Shown: one piece after another, positions 46,460-57,332 of the stretch
Numbering within the stretch: the stretch's first letter is position 1
Layout: every line of letters starts with the position of its first letter
From: Candidatus Ichthyocystis hellenicum
GTDB lineage: Bacteria > Pseudomonadota > Gammaproteobacteria > Burkholderiales > 2013Ark19i
Reading direction: 5' to 3'
NCBI RefSeq assembly: GCF_001460935.1
Contig: NZ_LN906597.1
Location: 1,255,825-1,319,824, forward strand
DNA: 64,000 nucleotides
Notes under the pieces: generated by a model
What the model saw: only the letters and a program-made list of their open reading frames with translations
Databases searched by the model: none
Told to the model about the DNA's origin: nothing
Position numbers and translations under genes: made by a program

Positions 46460-48910
46460 TCAAGATGTTATGCTAAGTTTTCTATAAATCTTAGAAGGAA
46501 TGTCATAGATATCAAATAGTAAGTATCTGGATATCATTATTGTTGCACACTCATCCGGAAAGAATAACTGTCCTTCATGTAATATAAATGATGTTTTTAC
46601 CGTGCTGACTAAATCGCTAAATAATCTACGGAGTAACTTTAGATTAATTTTAAAGTGATTATCTGAAGGTTTTTGGGAAATTAGTTTTCTTATGAACGAT
46701 TTAGTCATAAATACACCATGCACTTCTGAAAACAAACCCCTTGCAATTCTGCTTTGTTTAAAATTACCAATTTCTTTAGTAATGCTATTAGGTAGATTAG
46801 ATATGGTGTTTATAATCAGTAACTTTACTTCAGAGCAAAAAATGTTTCTCTTATGTACTATGTTTAGTTTTCCTTCTGAGCCAAATCTAATATAACTTTG
46901 AACCATACTTAAAAAATTATCCTCGGAAATTGTGCGTATAGACTTTACAACTTCCTCACACTTTTCATGCAGTTTATAAAAAAAAATGGTATTTGATGTG
47001 CATTTATGACCCATATCCGAAACAGACATTCCCGGAGTTATTAATATATCCGCTGTGGGGATTATATCATTAATATAGGGAGATATTTTTTCCAAAACAT
47101 ATTTGCGGACATTTGAATAAGTTAACGAAAGGTTGATTGATGATTTCTTAAAACACCTGCTTGAAATATGCGCATCCAATTTTTCTAATACCACCTTTTT
47201 AAAGAATCCATTACTATCAATATCAATTTTTCTAATGGCATCTTCATATATGCTTGAAGTAAGTTCTTTAGAACTCAAATTACTTTTATGATAAGACTTT
47301 ATATTCAATTCTTTCAACGTTATAAATTGGTTTAACTTATAATCATTTTTTGTTGACGATGTTATTGTATCTTGTTCATTATTAAAATTATCTATAGTTT
47401 CTACTTCTGTATCCATCATATCAGACTTAGGCCTGCTTATTTTGTTTGCTAAATCTAACTTTGTTAATTCCACCCCTTTTTCAAGAAAAGTGTTAGTTAT
47501 AAAGTCCCTCATCGTGGTGTTATCATAATATATATTTTCAATCGGTTCTTTATGTATTATTCTGCTCTCAGAATGTGGATTGAGTTTTTTGTGCAGCTTA
47601 ACAGGAATACAATATATATCCGATAATAGGTATTTAGATAATTGTTCCACAGTAGACTCAGCAGGTAAAAATACCCCATTGTCGAATATACAGTGTGTTT
47701 TTACTATATTCCCCAACCTTTCAAGTAAGCCATTGAGCAAATTTAAATTATCTTCTAACTCATTATCTGCAATTTTACTTCTGCTATAATTGAAGAGGTG
47801 ATATAGATCTTTTATCAACGATTTAGATAACATTACACCATGAACGTCTAAGAATAAACTATCTACAATTTCATTTTTACTAAATTTATTAATTGCACAA
47901 ATAATACTGTTTGGCAAATTAGATATCGTGTCTATAATCAATAATTTTAGTATGGGGAGAAATCTATCTTTTTTGGGACAAAATTTAACCTTCTTATGAA
48001 ACGAATTCGAATGAAAGTTAATGCAGCTCTGAAACAAGTCTGACAATGAATTACATGGGATTAGATTTATATCTTCCAATATTTTCTTGCAGTTTTCATG
48101 CAATTTTTCAAAGAAATGATTATTTGATATGCAATTAAATCTTAAATCTGAAATTGACATTCCTGGGGTTATTGATATGTCTCCAGTAGAAGTAATGTTA
48201 TCTATGAACGGAGAAACCTTACCTAAGACGTACCTGCGTACGTTAGAATGAGTTTTAGAAAAGTTGGCAGATGATCTTACAATGTTCCCATTTTTAAAAT
48301 AATTGCCTGCTTTTTCTAGTACAGCATTCTTAAATAACCCATTACTATCAATATCAATTTTATTGATGGCATCTTTATATATACTTAAATTGAACTCTGT
48401 AGAGCATAAACTACTTGAGCGGTATACCTTTAGTTTTGTTTTTTTTGTCATCATAGATGTTTTTGATTCCTCAGGAGAGGATACATCACAATAATCTCCT
48501 GTACTACCAACGCTTTCAAGGTCAATCAATTCTTGACTGGAGGTTGTTGACTCTAGGTCATCTTCAGTTAATGGACGTTTTATAGCACGATATCTATGCC
48601 GTTGATCCGTATTAGGTTTTATACTAGTTGTTTCTAGATTAGATCCATCGAGCTCAGATAAATTAAATGAGTCAAGAACTAATAACTCTTTTTCTTTGTA
48701 ATTATCGCTTTGGTATGAGTTATTAACATCATCGATGTTTGACTGATCAAATGGCAATTTATCTTTTTGTAAGATATTTTCATGAAAATCTAAATCTTGA
48801 GAATTGATCTCACAGCTATCCAGATAATTTTCTAACTCAGAAGCATTGTCTATATTTTCTTTTTCACTGACTTTGCTTACAGCAAAATCACCTAAATGAC
48901 ATGTGTACAT
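46460..48910 (-). CDS. Two-module repeat protein (right array)
   Basis: The product is 816 aa, starting MYTCHLGDFAVSK. The N-terminal 160 residues are acidic and include KEKELLVLDSFNLSELDGSN, a variant of the EEKLLLPDIFKLTK motif of its neighbours. Two modules start near residues 173 and 550 with SIYxDAI(N/R)KIDIDSNG and the ITPGMS(I/V)SD core. The protein ends directly after the LFDIYDIPSK segment where other members continue into the C-terminal third module. TTAGG lies about 10 bp before the ATG. The best promoter-like block of the array is at 48962-48990. No known domain or secretion signal is seen, and the function is unknown. Confidence 0.9.
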   Translation of the reverse strand: MYTCHLGDFAVSKVSEKENIDNASELENYLDSCEINSQDLDFHENILQKDKLPFDQSNIDDVNNSYQSDNYKEKELLVLDSFNLSELDGSNLETTSIKPNTDQRHRYRAIKRPLTEDDLESTTSSQELIDLESVGSTGDYCDVSSPEESKTSMMTKKTKLKVYRSSSLCSTEFNLSIYKDAINKIDIDSNGLFKNAVLEKAGNYFKNGNIVRSSANFSKTHSNVRRYVLGKVSPFIDNITSTGDISITPGMSISDLRFNCISNNHFFEKLHENCKKILEDINLIPCNSLSDLFQSCINFHSNSFHKKVKFCPKKDRFLPILKLLIIDTISNLPNSIICAINKFSKNEIVDSLFLDVHGVMLSKSLIKDLYHLFNYSRSKIADNELEDNLNLLNGLLERLGNIVKTHCIFDNGVFLPAESTVEQLSKYLLSDIYCIPVKLHKKLNPHSESRIIHKEPIENIYYDNTTMRDFITNTFLEKGVELTKLDLANKISRPKSDMMDTEVETIDNFNNEQDTITSSTKNDYKLNQFITLKELNIKSYHKSNLSSKELTSSIYEDAIRKIDIDSNGFFKKVVLEKLDAHISSRCFKKSSINLSLTYSNVRKYVLEKISPYINDIIPTADILITPGMSVSDMGHKCTSNTIFFYKLHEKCEEVVKSIRTISEDNFLSMVQSYIRFGSEGKLNIVHKRNIFCSEVKLLIINTISNLPNSITKEIGNFKQSRIARGLFSEVHGVFMTKSFIRKLISQKPSDNHFKINLKLLRRLFSDLVSTVKTSFILHEGQLFFPDECATIMISRYLLFDIYDIPSKIYRKLSITS

Positions 48911-48961
48911 GTATTAAAACCTAAGTAACAAAAATGAATAACCCTGCTCACTGTGGCAACA

Positions 48962-48990
48962 ATTGTACACCTATCTCAACTATAGTAAAA
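48962..48990 (-). promoter_or_regulatory. Right-array promoter-like block, copy 2
   Basis: On the minus strand: TTTTAC, exactly 17 bp, TACAAT, with GATAGGTG before the -10. The same two hexamers and spacing recur at 59881-59909. The plus-strand core is ATTGTACACCTAT. It lies 52 bp upstream of the ATG at 48910. Confidence 0.6.
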
Positions 48991-49143
48991 ATAAATTTTC
49001 TTTTTCTTTAATTATTAAATTATTCTGATGATAATAAAGTAAAGATCTATTTATCATGTTGATGATAAATAATAATTTTTTATATTTAAATGTGTATAGT
49101 GTTTTGTGCCCCATATTTAGTTCCTATTTTTAATTTGTACTTC

Positions 49144-49177
49144 CACAGCATGATTATGGGCACATAATCATGCTGTG
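49144..49177. repeat. Perfect 15-bp inverted repeat with a 4-nt loop
   Basis: CACAGCATGATTATG pairs perfectly with CATAATCATGCTGTG around GGCA. It stands in a non-coding stretch between two right-array genes, 325 bp past the end of one and 234 bp before the start of the next. Neither side has a clean T run, so it is not a textbook terminator. Confidence 0.95.
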
Positions 49178-49501
49178 ACTTCTTTCTTTAGTCATTTATT
49201 TCTTTGCTGATTTTTTATATAAATATATATACATATTTGAAGAAGTAACATTAATAATCTTATTTATTAATGTAATTATAATTATTTATTAAACACCATA
49301 GACCATAGGATTTTAATTATTTTGGTATAACTCGTCATGAGTAGGAATAATTATGAAGTAAAATTTTCTTGTAATAATCGAAATCACGACAATTATCTAT
49401 GCATTGGTATTTATAATACAAACTATCAGTAATTCTGTAACTAATTTTGTTTTTGGTGCTTTTGTTTTCATAAATATTAATCACAGTAAAAATGAATTTC
49501 T

Positions 49502-52500
49502 TTAAATTATGCTATCACAAGGGATGTGCTTAGTTCTTATTTTTGATTTATATGCTTTCGTACATATTTCCCTGTATGTTTTTATAGACATTACAATTAA
49601 ATCTGATTCTAGTTTTTCTAATATTCTACATCTTGTTTTTTCATCTGCAATCTCAATTTTATTATTATACATAACCATAATATAGTTACCAATATTATTT
49701 CTAATATTAGTGAATTCATCTCTTACTATTTTTCTTATATAATTGCATGCGGATAGCCCTTCACAAATTGTATGACTATTAATAATCTTATTCGTATTTT
49801 TTCCATAATCAAATTTGTCAATCATATCTACTGATATTTCATCTATTAATCTACTTAACATAGGATCATTAATTATTTTCTCATGTGTAAAATCAAATAT
49901 CGGTTTTATTTTTGTCAATGATTCGTTATCAACATACATGTCGTGAAAATGAGATAAATATTCTCCTACAAGTTTATGGGGCGGTAATAATTTGATCGCA
50001 TTCACAATTGTATCTGGAATTGCTGAGATATTTATAGTTAACAGTTTTTCTACATCCTCATGAAATTTTACTTTCCTATTCCTTTTTATTGCTATTCTCT
50101 GGGGTACTTCTGTTTCCAAATTTATATAACATTGTACCATATCAGTTATTGATCCATCAGTACAATTCTTAATGCTGTCTATTAATTTGATGCAAAATTT
50201 GCGCAATTTAGTAAAGAATACTTCATTCGATATATAGGCGTACTCTAATTTATCCAAAGTCATACCTGGTTGTAATTTTTCTTCTACTTTTGTTTCTTTT
50301 TTAATTTTTTTTAAAAATGGATAAAATAGGTCTAAAATATAATTTTTGATATGACCATATGTTGCAGAAATATCAATATTAACAATTACTTTTTCATTAA
50401 TGCATTTTTTTATTGAAGGAATATTTTTAATTTTATTTGTCAAAGAATTCTCAAAATCTCCTTTATCAATATTAATCATTGAAATGGCCAATTCATATAT
50501 ATTTAAGGATGTTATGAAAGATGGATTCCATCTTGAATTTTTTGAGGGGATTAGTGTTGGTTTTTCTATAGTTTTTGATTCTATATTTTCATAATCATCG
50601 TTTGCTTTTTCTTTTATTAATTTTATTTCTAAACTAATATCTTCATTTAATGTCAGAGGGTTTAATATATTTTTTTCGGATAATTTCAGTTTTCTATGAA
50701 ATTTAGCAGAAATACCATATACGTCTGCTAACAAGTATCTAGATAGAGATTCTGCTGTGGTTGCATTTGGAAATAATAATTCTCCTTCAGATAATATTAA
50801 TGATTTTTTTACTAGATATACTAATTTTGTAAGTAAATTATTAAGCAAGTATAAATTATCGTCAAAATTGTAATCTGGGAGTTTATTATTGTTGGGAAGT
50901 TTATTTTTATTGAAATTAAAAAGATAATTTATGTTTCTTATTAATGATTTAGACACAAACACACCGTGAGTTTCTGAAAATAAACCCCTTATAATTTCAC
51001 CTTTTTCAAAATTTTTAATTTCATCAATAATATTATTAGGTAAATTAAGTAATGTTTCCATTATTAATGTTTTTACTTTTGAGCAAAATTTATTTTTTTT
51101 GCTAACAATATTTAAGCTACCGTATGAACCAAAGTTAACACTGCTTTGAATAATATTTGAGAAAACATCATCAGGTGTCATAAGTACATCTTTTACAACT
51201 TTTTTGCAATTTTCTTGTAGTTTTTCAAAGAAAATGTTATTTGACATACAATTATGTTTCATATCTGACACAGACATTCCTAAAGTTATTAATACATCTG
51301 ATGTGTATATAATGTTATTAATGTGTGGAGAAATCATATCTAAAACATATTTACGAACATTTAAATAAGTTGGCGAAAGGTTGATATATGATTTTGTAAA
51401 ACCCTTGTTTGCGATATAAGGACCTATCTCCTCTAATATACTATTTTTAAATGATTCATTACTATCAATATCAATCTTTTTAATAGCATATTCGTATATG
51501 CTTAACGTAAATTCCGTAGAACGTAGATTCTTCCTATGGTACGGTTTTAGACCAAATTTTTCTATTTTTATGTCTATTGTTTCGGAAGAGGTTCTTCTTG
51601 GTTTACTTGTCAGATAAGATTTTGGTGATGGCAATTCTTCTTTCACATAAATATCGGTTAAGACCTTTTTATAATTCGTACTCAATTTAGCATGGTTAAT
51701 CAATTGATGTGGTTTTGATATATTTTTATAAGATAATTTTAGTTTTTTATGAAATTTGGATGATACACCATAAATGTCTGATAATATGTATTTAGATAAT
51801 TTTTCTACCGTATGTTTGTTTGGCAAGAACACTCCGTCTTGAAATATACAAGATGATCTTACTAAATTTCCTATTTTTCCAAGTAACCTATTGAATAAAT
51901 TTAAGTTATCATCAGATCCCCCATTAACGAATTTATTTTTGTTAGAATTGAAAAGCAAGTTAATGTCTCTTATTAGTGATTTTGATACAAATACACCATG
52001 CATGTCTAAAAATAAACCTTGAACAATTTGAACTTTATTAAATTTTTTAATTTCATGAACGATGCTATCTGGTAAATCAGATATTGTGTTTATTATCAAC
52101 TCTTTTAATTTTATAATTAATCTGTCCTTCTTTACGAAAAACTTGGACTTCTTGTAAATAGAATTTAAATTATCGTTGTGATAAAAGCTAATATAACTTT
52201 GAATCAGGTATGACAAAGATTTGTCAGGAGTAGCTTGTATGTTTTCTACAATTTCCCTGCATTTTTCCCTAAGTTTTTCAAAAAAAATATTATTTGATGT
52301 GCAGCTAAATATTAAATCTGAAATAGACATTCCTGGTCTTATTAATACATCTGAAGTAGCAGTGATATCATTTAGGCATGTAAACATTTTCTCTAAAACA
52401 TATTTACGTACCTTAGCATAAGTCGTATAAAGGCTAACTGATGATTTTATAAAATTGCTACTTCTAGTAACATATATTTCTTCCAATACTCTATTCTTAA

Positions 52501-53197
52501 ATAATCCGGTACCGTCAATTCCAATTTTTTTTATGGCATCTCTGTACACACTTATAGTAGGTTCTGTATGGTATAGATTATTCCTATGATAAGGCCTGAG
52601 ACTTACTTTTTTTTTCATTACATTTGGTGCTGGTCTCTCAGGGGGAGAGGGTTGTTCACTAATTGGTAAATTTTGTACTGACGGTTCAATATCTTTCATA
52701 GTTTTCTTTGTTTTTATTATTTGTTCTGTAAAATTCAAAGATGGTGCAGTACATAATTCTTCATTATCAATGCTTTGTTTGAGATATATTCTTTTTGGTT
52801 CCGGTGATGATAATAGAGGTTCATTTTCAATTAATAGTCGTTTTACAGTACAAGATGTTGTAGTCTTATTAATATAAGGGTAAGGAGAAAAATTAACTGT
52901 AGTATCCAAGTTAGGTTCATCTAGTTTAGTCAATTTAAATATGTCAGGAAGTAATAATTTTTCTTCATAGTTGTTCTCCTGATACAACTCTTCATGAGTA
53001 TGGAAGTTTAAAAAATTTGTCGGTGATTCATCTTTTGGTGCAATATCTGAAAAAGAAGCTAACCCACGATCGTTATTTACATATGATTTTTTACAGTAGG
53101 AATGATCAGTAACACTTTCAGTGTTATCTTTTTTAATATTTTTCTCTTCACCTAGGTTATTTGCAGTAAAATTATTTTTTGAACAGTATGGAAGCAT
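49502..53197 (-). CDS. Three-module repeat protein (right array)
   Basis: The product is 1231 aa, starting MLPYCSKNNFT. It has the shared N-terminal motif: FLNFHTHEELYQ followed by EEKLLLPDIFKLTK (residues 60-91). Modules 1 and 2 start near residues 213 and 563 (S(V/I)YxxAIKKI(G/D)ID) with (I/R)PGMSISDL-type cores. The third, near 896 (NIYELAISMINID), is of the C-terminal type, which has a PGMTLDKLEYAYISN core. The end is basic and rich in Lys and Arg. TAGGA lies about 9 bp before the ATG. The gap to the upstream gene is only 63 bp and contains a promoter-like block. No known domain, secretion signal or catalytic motif is seen. Confidence 0.9.
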   Translation of the reverse strand: MLPYCSKNNFTANNLGEEKNIKKDNTESVTDHSYCKKSYVNNDRGLASFSDIAPKDESPTNFLNFHTHEELYQENNYEEKLLLPDIFKLTKLDEPNLDTTVNFSPYPYINKTTTSCTVKRLLIENEPLLSSPEPKRIYLKQSIDNEELCTAPSLNFTEQIIKTKKTMKDIEPSVQNLPISEQPSPPERPAPNVMKKKVSLRPYHRNNLYHTEPTISVYRDAIKKIGIDGTGLFKNRVLEEIYVTRSSNFIKSSVSLYTTYAKVRKYVLEKMFTCLNDITATSDVLIRPGMSISDLIFSCTSNNIFFEKLREKCREIVENIQATPDKSLSYLIQSYISFYHNDNLNSIYKKSKFFVKKDRLIIKLKELIINTISDLPDSIVHEIKKFNKVQIVQGLFLDMHGVFVSKSLIRDINLLFNSNKNKFVNGGSDDNLNLFNRLLGKIGNLVRSSCIFQDGVFLPNKHTVEKLSKYILSDIYGVSSKFHKKLKLSYKNISKPHQLINHAKLSTNYKKVLTDIYVKEELPSPKSYLTSKPRRTSSETIDIKIEKFGLKPYHRKNLRSTEFTLSIYEYAIKKIDIDSNESFKNSILEEIGPYIANKGFTKSYINLSPTYLNVRKYVLDMISPHINNIIYTSDVLITLGMSVSDMKHNCMSNNIFFEKLQENCKKVVKDVLMTPDDVFSNIIQSSVNFGSYGSLNIVSKKNKFCSKVKTLIMETLLNLPNNIIDEIKNFEKGEIIRGLFSETHGVFVSKSLIRNINYLFNFNKNKLPNNNKLPDYNFDDNLYLLNNLLTKLVYLVKKSLILSEGELLFPNATTAESLSRYLLADVYGISAKFHRKLKLSEKNILNPLTLNEDISLEIKLIKEKANDDYENIESKTIEKPTLIPSKNSRWNPSFITSLNIYELAISMINIDKGDFENSLTNKIKNIPSIKKCINEKVIVNIDISATYGHIKNYILDLFYPFLKKIKKETKVEEKLQPGMTLDKLEYAYISNEVFFTKLRKFCIKLIDSIKNCTDGSITDMVQCYINLETEVPQRIAIKRNRKVKFHEDVEKLLTINISAIPDTIVNAIKLLPPHKLVGEYLSHFHDMYVDNESLTKIKPIFDFTHEKIINDPMLSRLIDEISVDMIDKFDYGKNTNKIINSHTICEGLSACNYIRKIVRDEFTNIRNNIGNYIMVMYNNKIEIADEKTRCRILEKLESDLIVMSIKTYREICTKAYKSKIRTKHIPCDSII

Positions 53198-53236
53198 ATA
53201 TTAAATCCTATATGACAATCGCTTGTTTGATGAATG

Positions 53237-53265
53237 ATTGTACACCTATCTTAATTATCATCATA
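53237..53265 (-). promoter_or_regulatory. Right-array promoter-like block, copy 3
   Basis: On the minus strand: TATGAT, 17 bp, TACAAT, with AGATAGGTG before the -10. The plus-strand core is ATTGTACACCTAT at 53237-53249. It lies 40 bp upstream of the ATG at 53197, and its -35 hexamer overlaps the stop codon of the upstream gene (53261-53263). Confidence 0.6.
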
Positions 53266-56200
53266 TATTTTTATTTTCCAGTTTTGATTTATATGCCTTA
53301 ATGCATGATTTGGTATATGTACTTACAGTTGCCCTAACTAAGTCAGATTCAATCCTATTTAATATCTCGTTTTTTATCTCTTGATTTGCCGTTTCAATTT
53401 TATGATTATGCATAATCATAATAGGATATTTTAAATTTTCTTTAATGGTAGAGAATTCCTTTTTTGCCAATTTTCTTACATAACTGTACGTGGAAAGTTT
53501 TCCATGAACTTTATGTTTATTAACAATAGGGTATGGGTGTTTTATCATATTTTTTCTATCTATGTCTCCAAATTTAACAATCATATCTGAGGAAATACTG
53601 TCTTTTAATTTTCTTAATAAATTATCATTAACTACCTTTTTTTTTGCAATATCAAACATAGATTTTGCTTCTAGTAAAAATGAGTTTTCAATATATATAT
53701 CATAAAAATAATAAAAGTAGCTCTCTACAAATTTGGATTTAGGCATCAATTTAATTATGTTTACAATCGTTTTAGGGAGATTTGATATGTTGCTAATTAA
53801 TAATTTTGCTATGTTATCATGGAAACTCATCCTTCTTTTTTTTCTCATAACAATTGTTTTCGGTATTTCAGTTTCTAAATGTACAAAACATTGCATAATA
53901 TCAGTAAATGTACCAATACTACATTTTTCTATATTTCTGATTACTTTAGTGCAAAACTTATTAAGTCTATTAAAAAATTTTTCATTTGATATATATGCAT
54001 ATTCCAATTCATCGATGCTCATTCCATGATAGAGGCTTATTTTTATCTTTGTTTCTTTTTCAATTTCCTTCAAAAATTGGTAAAAGATTTCCAAAATATA
54101 ATTTTTGACTCGGGTATAAGTTATTGAAAGATCAATGTCCTTTTTCCTTTTTTTAGTAAAATAATCTTTCATTGATGGAAAGTGTTTAACTTCTTCGATG
54201 AAGCAATTTTCAAAATCTTTTTTGTCAATATCAATCATTGATATAGCTATTTCGTAGATATTTATAGGGTTTATAATGCAAGAGTTCCACTTATAATTTG
54301 TTTTTGGAATGAGTATATTTTTTTTTATTAATTGCGATTCTATGTTTGTATGATTGTCAGGTAGGTAATCTTTTGTATAATTTTTCCTCAGCGTGGATCT
54401 ATTAATCAATTTACTAGGGTCAATTTTTTTCCAAATTACAATCGGAACACCATACATATCTGACAATAAGTATTTAGAAATCAGTTCAGTCGTAGGTTCA
54501 TCTGGGGAAAATGATTTTTCCTCATGTAATATAGATGCATTTTTTGCTTGGATTATCAATTTTTGAAGTAAGTTTTTAAGAAAAGACAAATTATTATGCA
54601 CTTTGCCGTTTGGGATTTTATTAAAATAAAAATTTGAATTTATATTCCTTATCAATGTTTTAGATAATAATATGCCGTGTATACATGAGAATAATCCTCT
54701 CACAATTTCAATTTTTTTGAATTTTTTAATTTCATGAATAATATTATTGGGTAAATTGGATATTGTTTCCATGATTAATGATTTTATTCCTGAGCAAAAT
54801 TTATTTTTTCTGTTAGTAATTCTTAAGCGTTCAGCTGTTCCAAACCAAACGTAGTTTTGAATTAAATTTAAGAAATAATCATCAGAAATTATCTGTATAT
54901 TTTTTACAATTTTTCCACATTCTTCACGTAATTTTTCAAAGAAGATGTTATTTGATACGCAATTATGACTCATTTCAGAGATGGACATGCCTGGAGTTAT
55001 TAGTACATCTGCTGCAGTAATAATATCGCTAATATAGGGTGAAACTTTATCTAAAATATACTTTTTAACATTTGAATAAGTTAGGGAAAGGTTAATCGAA
55101 GATTTTGTAAGACCTCTGCTCATAATATAATCGCTCAAGCTCTCTGATACAATGTTCATAAATTGACCATCGTTGTCAATATCTATTTTTCTGATGGCAT
55201 CTTCATATATGTTTGATATAAACTCTGCAGAGCACAAGCTAACCCTACGATAACGGCCTAGATTGAATTTTTTCACCATTTTTGTTTTTGTACCTATTGC
55301 ATCCGATGGGATAGTGTTTGTTTTTTCTGCCAGATCTAATTTTGGCATTTGCATTTCTTCTTCCATAGAAGTATTAACTACATCTTTTTCATAATTGTTA
55401 TGCGGACTAATATCATTACTTGATCCTTGAGTTTTTAATATATTTGTGGTGTGTAGTTCGAGTTTTTTACGAAACTTGGAGGATATATCATACATATCTG
55501 ACAGCAGATATTTAGATAAGTGTTCTACTGTGGAGTCATCGGGCAAAAAAACCCCTTTATTAAATATACAAGATGGCCTAACTAAATTTACTATTTTTTC
55601 AAGAAAATCATTAAATAAACTTAAATAATCGCTACCCTTATTATTTATAATTTTTTTTTTATTGGAATTAAAAAATAAGCTTAGATTTCTTATTAATGAT
55701 TTGGGTAGAAGTACACCATGCATGTCTGAAAATAAGCCGTTTACAATATCGTCTTGATTAAATTTGTTAATTTCACAAATAATTCTATTTGGTAAATTAG
55801 ATATAGTGTCTATGATTAATTCCCTCAATTTTGAGATAAGTTTGTTTTTGTTCGGAAAAAATCTAAATTTAATCTTCTTATTAGTCGAATTTAAAGAATC
55901 ATTAGAATAGAAATTAATATTCCACTGAAATATACGTAATAAAGAATCATCCGTAGCTTTTTTTATATTTTCTACAATTTTTTCGCAACTCTCTTGTAGA
56001 TTTTTAAAGAAATGGTGATTTGCTATGCAGGCTGATTTTAAATCAGAAATAGACATTCCAGGAGTTATTGATATATTTGTGGCAGTTATATCCTTATTAA
56101 GTAACGGAGAAATTTTTTCTAAAGTGTATCTACGAACATTTAAATAAGTTGAAGAAAGGTCAATATATGCCTCTTCTATGGATGTTTTGTTTTTGATATA

Positions 56201-57241
56201 ACTCCCCATTTCTTCTAATACACTATTCTTAAATGATCCATCATCATCTATGTCAATTTTCTTAATGGCATTTCTGTATATGCTTGAATTGAATTCTTTG
56301 CAACACAAACTGCTGCGACGATATGATCTTAGTGATAGTTTTTTTTTAATTACTGATGGTTCTGGTGTTTTGTGGGTATTTGAATGTTTTTGTTCTGTTT
56401 GTTTAATATTTTTAGACTTATAAATATCAGTATTTACTAATTGTTCTGTCGAAGTTATCGACGGTACATTACAATCTTTTTCGTTATTAATACGTTGCTT
56501 AATATTACAACGATATAATTTTACATGTAATTCTTTTTTATTTTTCTGTTGTCTTAACAGATCACAATTATTTTCTTGATGTTGAATTGTTTGTTCAATA
56601 TCTTCCGATATTGAAAGATCTACAGTTTGTTCTGTAAGGGTTAGAGATGCTGCATTTTTGTTTTTTTCGCTATCTATTATTTGTTTAGGATTGCAGCGTG
56701 ATAATTTTATGCATATTTCTTTTTCAATCACAGATCCTTCCAGTGTGCCGTAATTTCCAGAAGTTGAATTATTTGCTGTTTTTTTCGCATGAGTTAGAGA
56801 CGATGCATTGTGAGTTTTTTCATCATCCGTGATTTGTTTAAGGGCTATTTTTTGGGGATTTTCTACTATTGATGATAATTCATATTCAATAAATGGACTC
56901 TTCACATCAGGAGATGTAGGTTGTTTATTAGTATCAAAACTATCAATTGTATTTGATGCTTTATACTCGTCTGATTTAGTTAATTTAAATATATCTGGGA
57001 TTAGTAGTTTTTCTTCACAATTTCCCTCTTGATACAACTTGCTGTTAGTATGAATATTTAAAAAACCACTCGATGATTTATATTTTGGCATAACTTCTAC
57101 GCAGGGATCATAATTATTGGTCGCATTTTTGCCTATATAAGATATCTTCTCAGCTGTATTGTCATCAATATCAATTTTAGTATTTTCATTTTTGTAAGTT
57201 GTGCCCTCAGTAATATTATAGCTAGAACAATATTGATACAT
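53261..57241 (-). CDS. Three-module repeat protein (right array)
   Basis: The product is 1326 aa from the ATG at 57241 (MYQYCSSYNITE). The frame is open to 57322, but the internal start gives the family-type N-terminus and follows GGAA at a suitable distance. The N-terminus has FLNIHTNSKLYQ and EEKLLIPDIFKLTK. Two to three relaxed repeats of an (S)LTxTEQxV and LYRCN(I/P)KQ segment occur over residues 140-270. Modules 1 and 2 start near residues 317 and 675, and the C-terminal type module near 991 (NIYEIAISMIDID). It is closest to the genes at 49502 and 60573 in layout. Lys and Asn are very frequent. No known domain or secretion signal is seen. Confidence 0.88.
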   Translation of the reverse strand: MYQYCSSYNITEGTTYKNENTKIDIDDNTAEKISYIGKNATNNYDPCVEVMPKYKSSSGFLNIHTNSKLYQEGNCEEKLLIPDIFKLTKSDEYKASNTIDSFDTNKQPTSPDVKSPFIEYELSSIVENPQKIALKQITDDEKTHNASSLTHAKKTANNSTSGNYGTLEGSVIEKEICIKLSRCNPKQIIDSEKNKNAASLTLTEQTVDLSISEDIEQTIQHQENNCDLLRQQKNKKELHVKLYRCNIKQRINNEKDCNVPSITSTEQLVNTDIYKSKNIKQTEQKHSNTHKTPEPSVIKKKLSLRSYRRSSLCCKEFNSSIYRNAIKKIDIDDDGSFKNSVLEEMGSYIKNKTSIEEAYIDLSSTYLNVRRYTLEKISPLLNKDITATNISITPGMSISDLKSACIANHHFFKNLQESCEKIVENIKKATDDSLLRIFQWNINFYSNDSLNSTNKKIKFRFFPNKNKLISKLRELIIDTISNLPNRIICEINKFNQDDIVNGLFSDMHGVLLPKSLIRNLSLFFNSNKKKIINNKGSDYLSLFNDFLEKIVNLVRPSCIFNKGVFLPDDSTVEHLSKYLLSDMYDISSKFRKKLELHTTNILKTQGSSNDISPHNNYEKDVVNTSMEEEMQMPKLDLAEKTNTIPSDAIGTKTKMVKKFNLGRYRRVSLCSAEFISNIYEDAIRKIDIDNDGQFMNIVSESLSDYIMSRGLTKSSINLSLTYSNVKKYILDKVSPYISDIITAADVLITPGMSISEMSHNCVSNNIFFEKLREECGKIVKNIQIISDDYFLNLIQNYVWFGTAERLRITNRKNKFCSGIKSLIMETISNLPNNIIHEIKKFKKIEIVRGLFSCIHGILLSKTLIRNINSNFYFNKIPNGKVHNNLSFLKNLLQKLIIQAKNASILHEEKSFSPDEPTTELISKYLLSDMYGVPIVIWKKIDPSKLINRSTLRKNYTKDYLPDNHTNIESQLIKKNILIPKTNYKWNSCIINPINIYEIAISMIDIDKKDFENCFIEEVKHFPSMKDYFTKKRKKDIDLSITYTRVKNYILEIFYQFLKEIEKETKIKISLYHGMSIDELEYAYISNEKFFNRLNKFCTKVIRNIEKCSIGTFTDIMQCFVHLETEIPKTIVMRKKRRMSFHDNIAKLLISNISNLPKTIVNIIKLMPKSKFVESYFYYFYDIYIENSFLLEAKSMFDIAKKKVVNDNLLRKLKDSISSDMIVKFGDIDRKNMIKHPYPIVNKHKVHGKLSTYSYVRKLAKKEFSTIKENLKYPIMIMHNHKIETANQEIKNEILNRIESDLVRATVSTYTKSCIKAYKSKLENKNI

Positions 57242-57332
57242 ATAGTAAGATTCCAAAAAATATTCCATAGAAATAGGGGCTGTGTGCTGATGCAAACTAT
57301 ATCTTGTTATACATCTACGCAAATCAAGGCAA

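Larger units (their letters stand above)
48911..49501. other. Intergenic stretch with a perfect palindrome
   Basis: The left part holds the promoter-like block of the gene starting at 48910. A perfect 15-bp hairpin lies at 49144-49177. The remainder is AT-rich, and I see no gene. Confidence 0.5.

Noticed and set aside
57242-57322. Start of the 1326-aa gene at 57322
   Set aside because: The 27 extra residues do not resemble other members, whose proteins start M(Y/H/L)xYxS-like. The ATG at 57241 gives that start.
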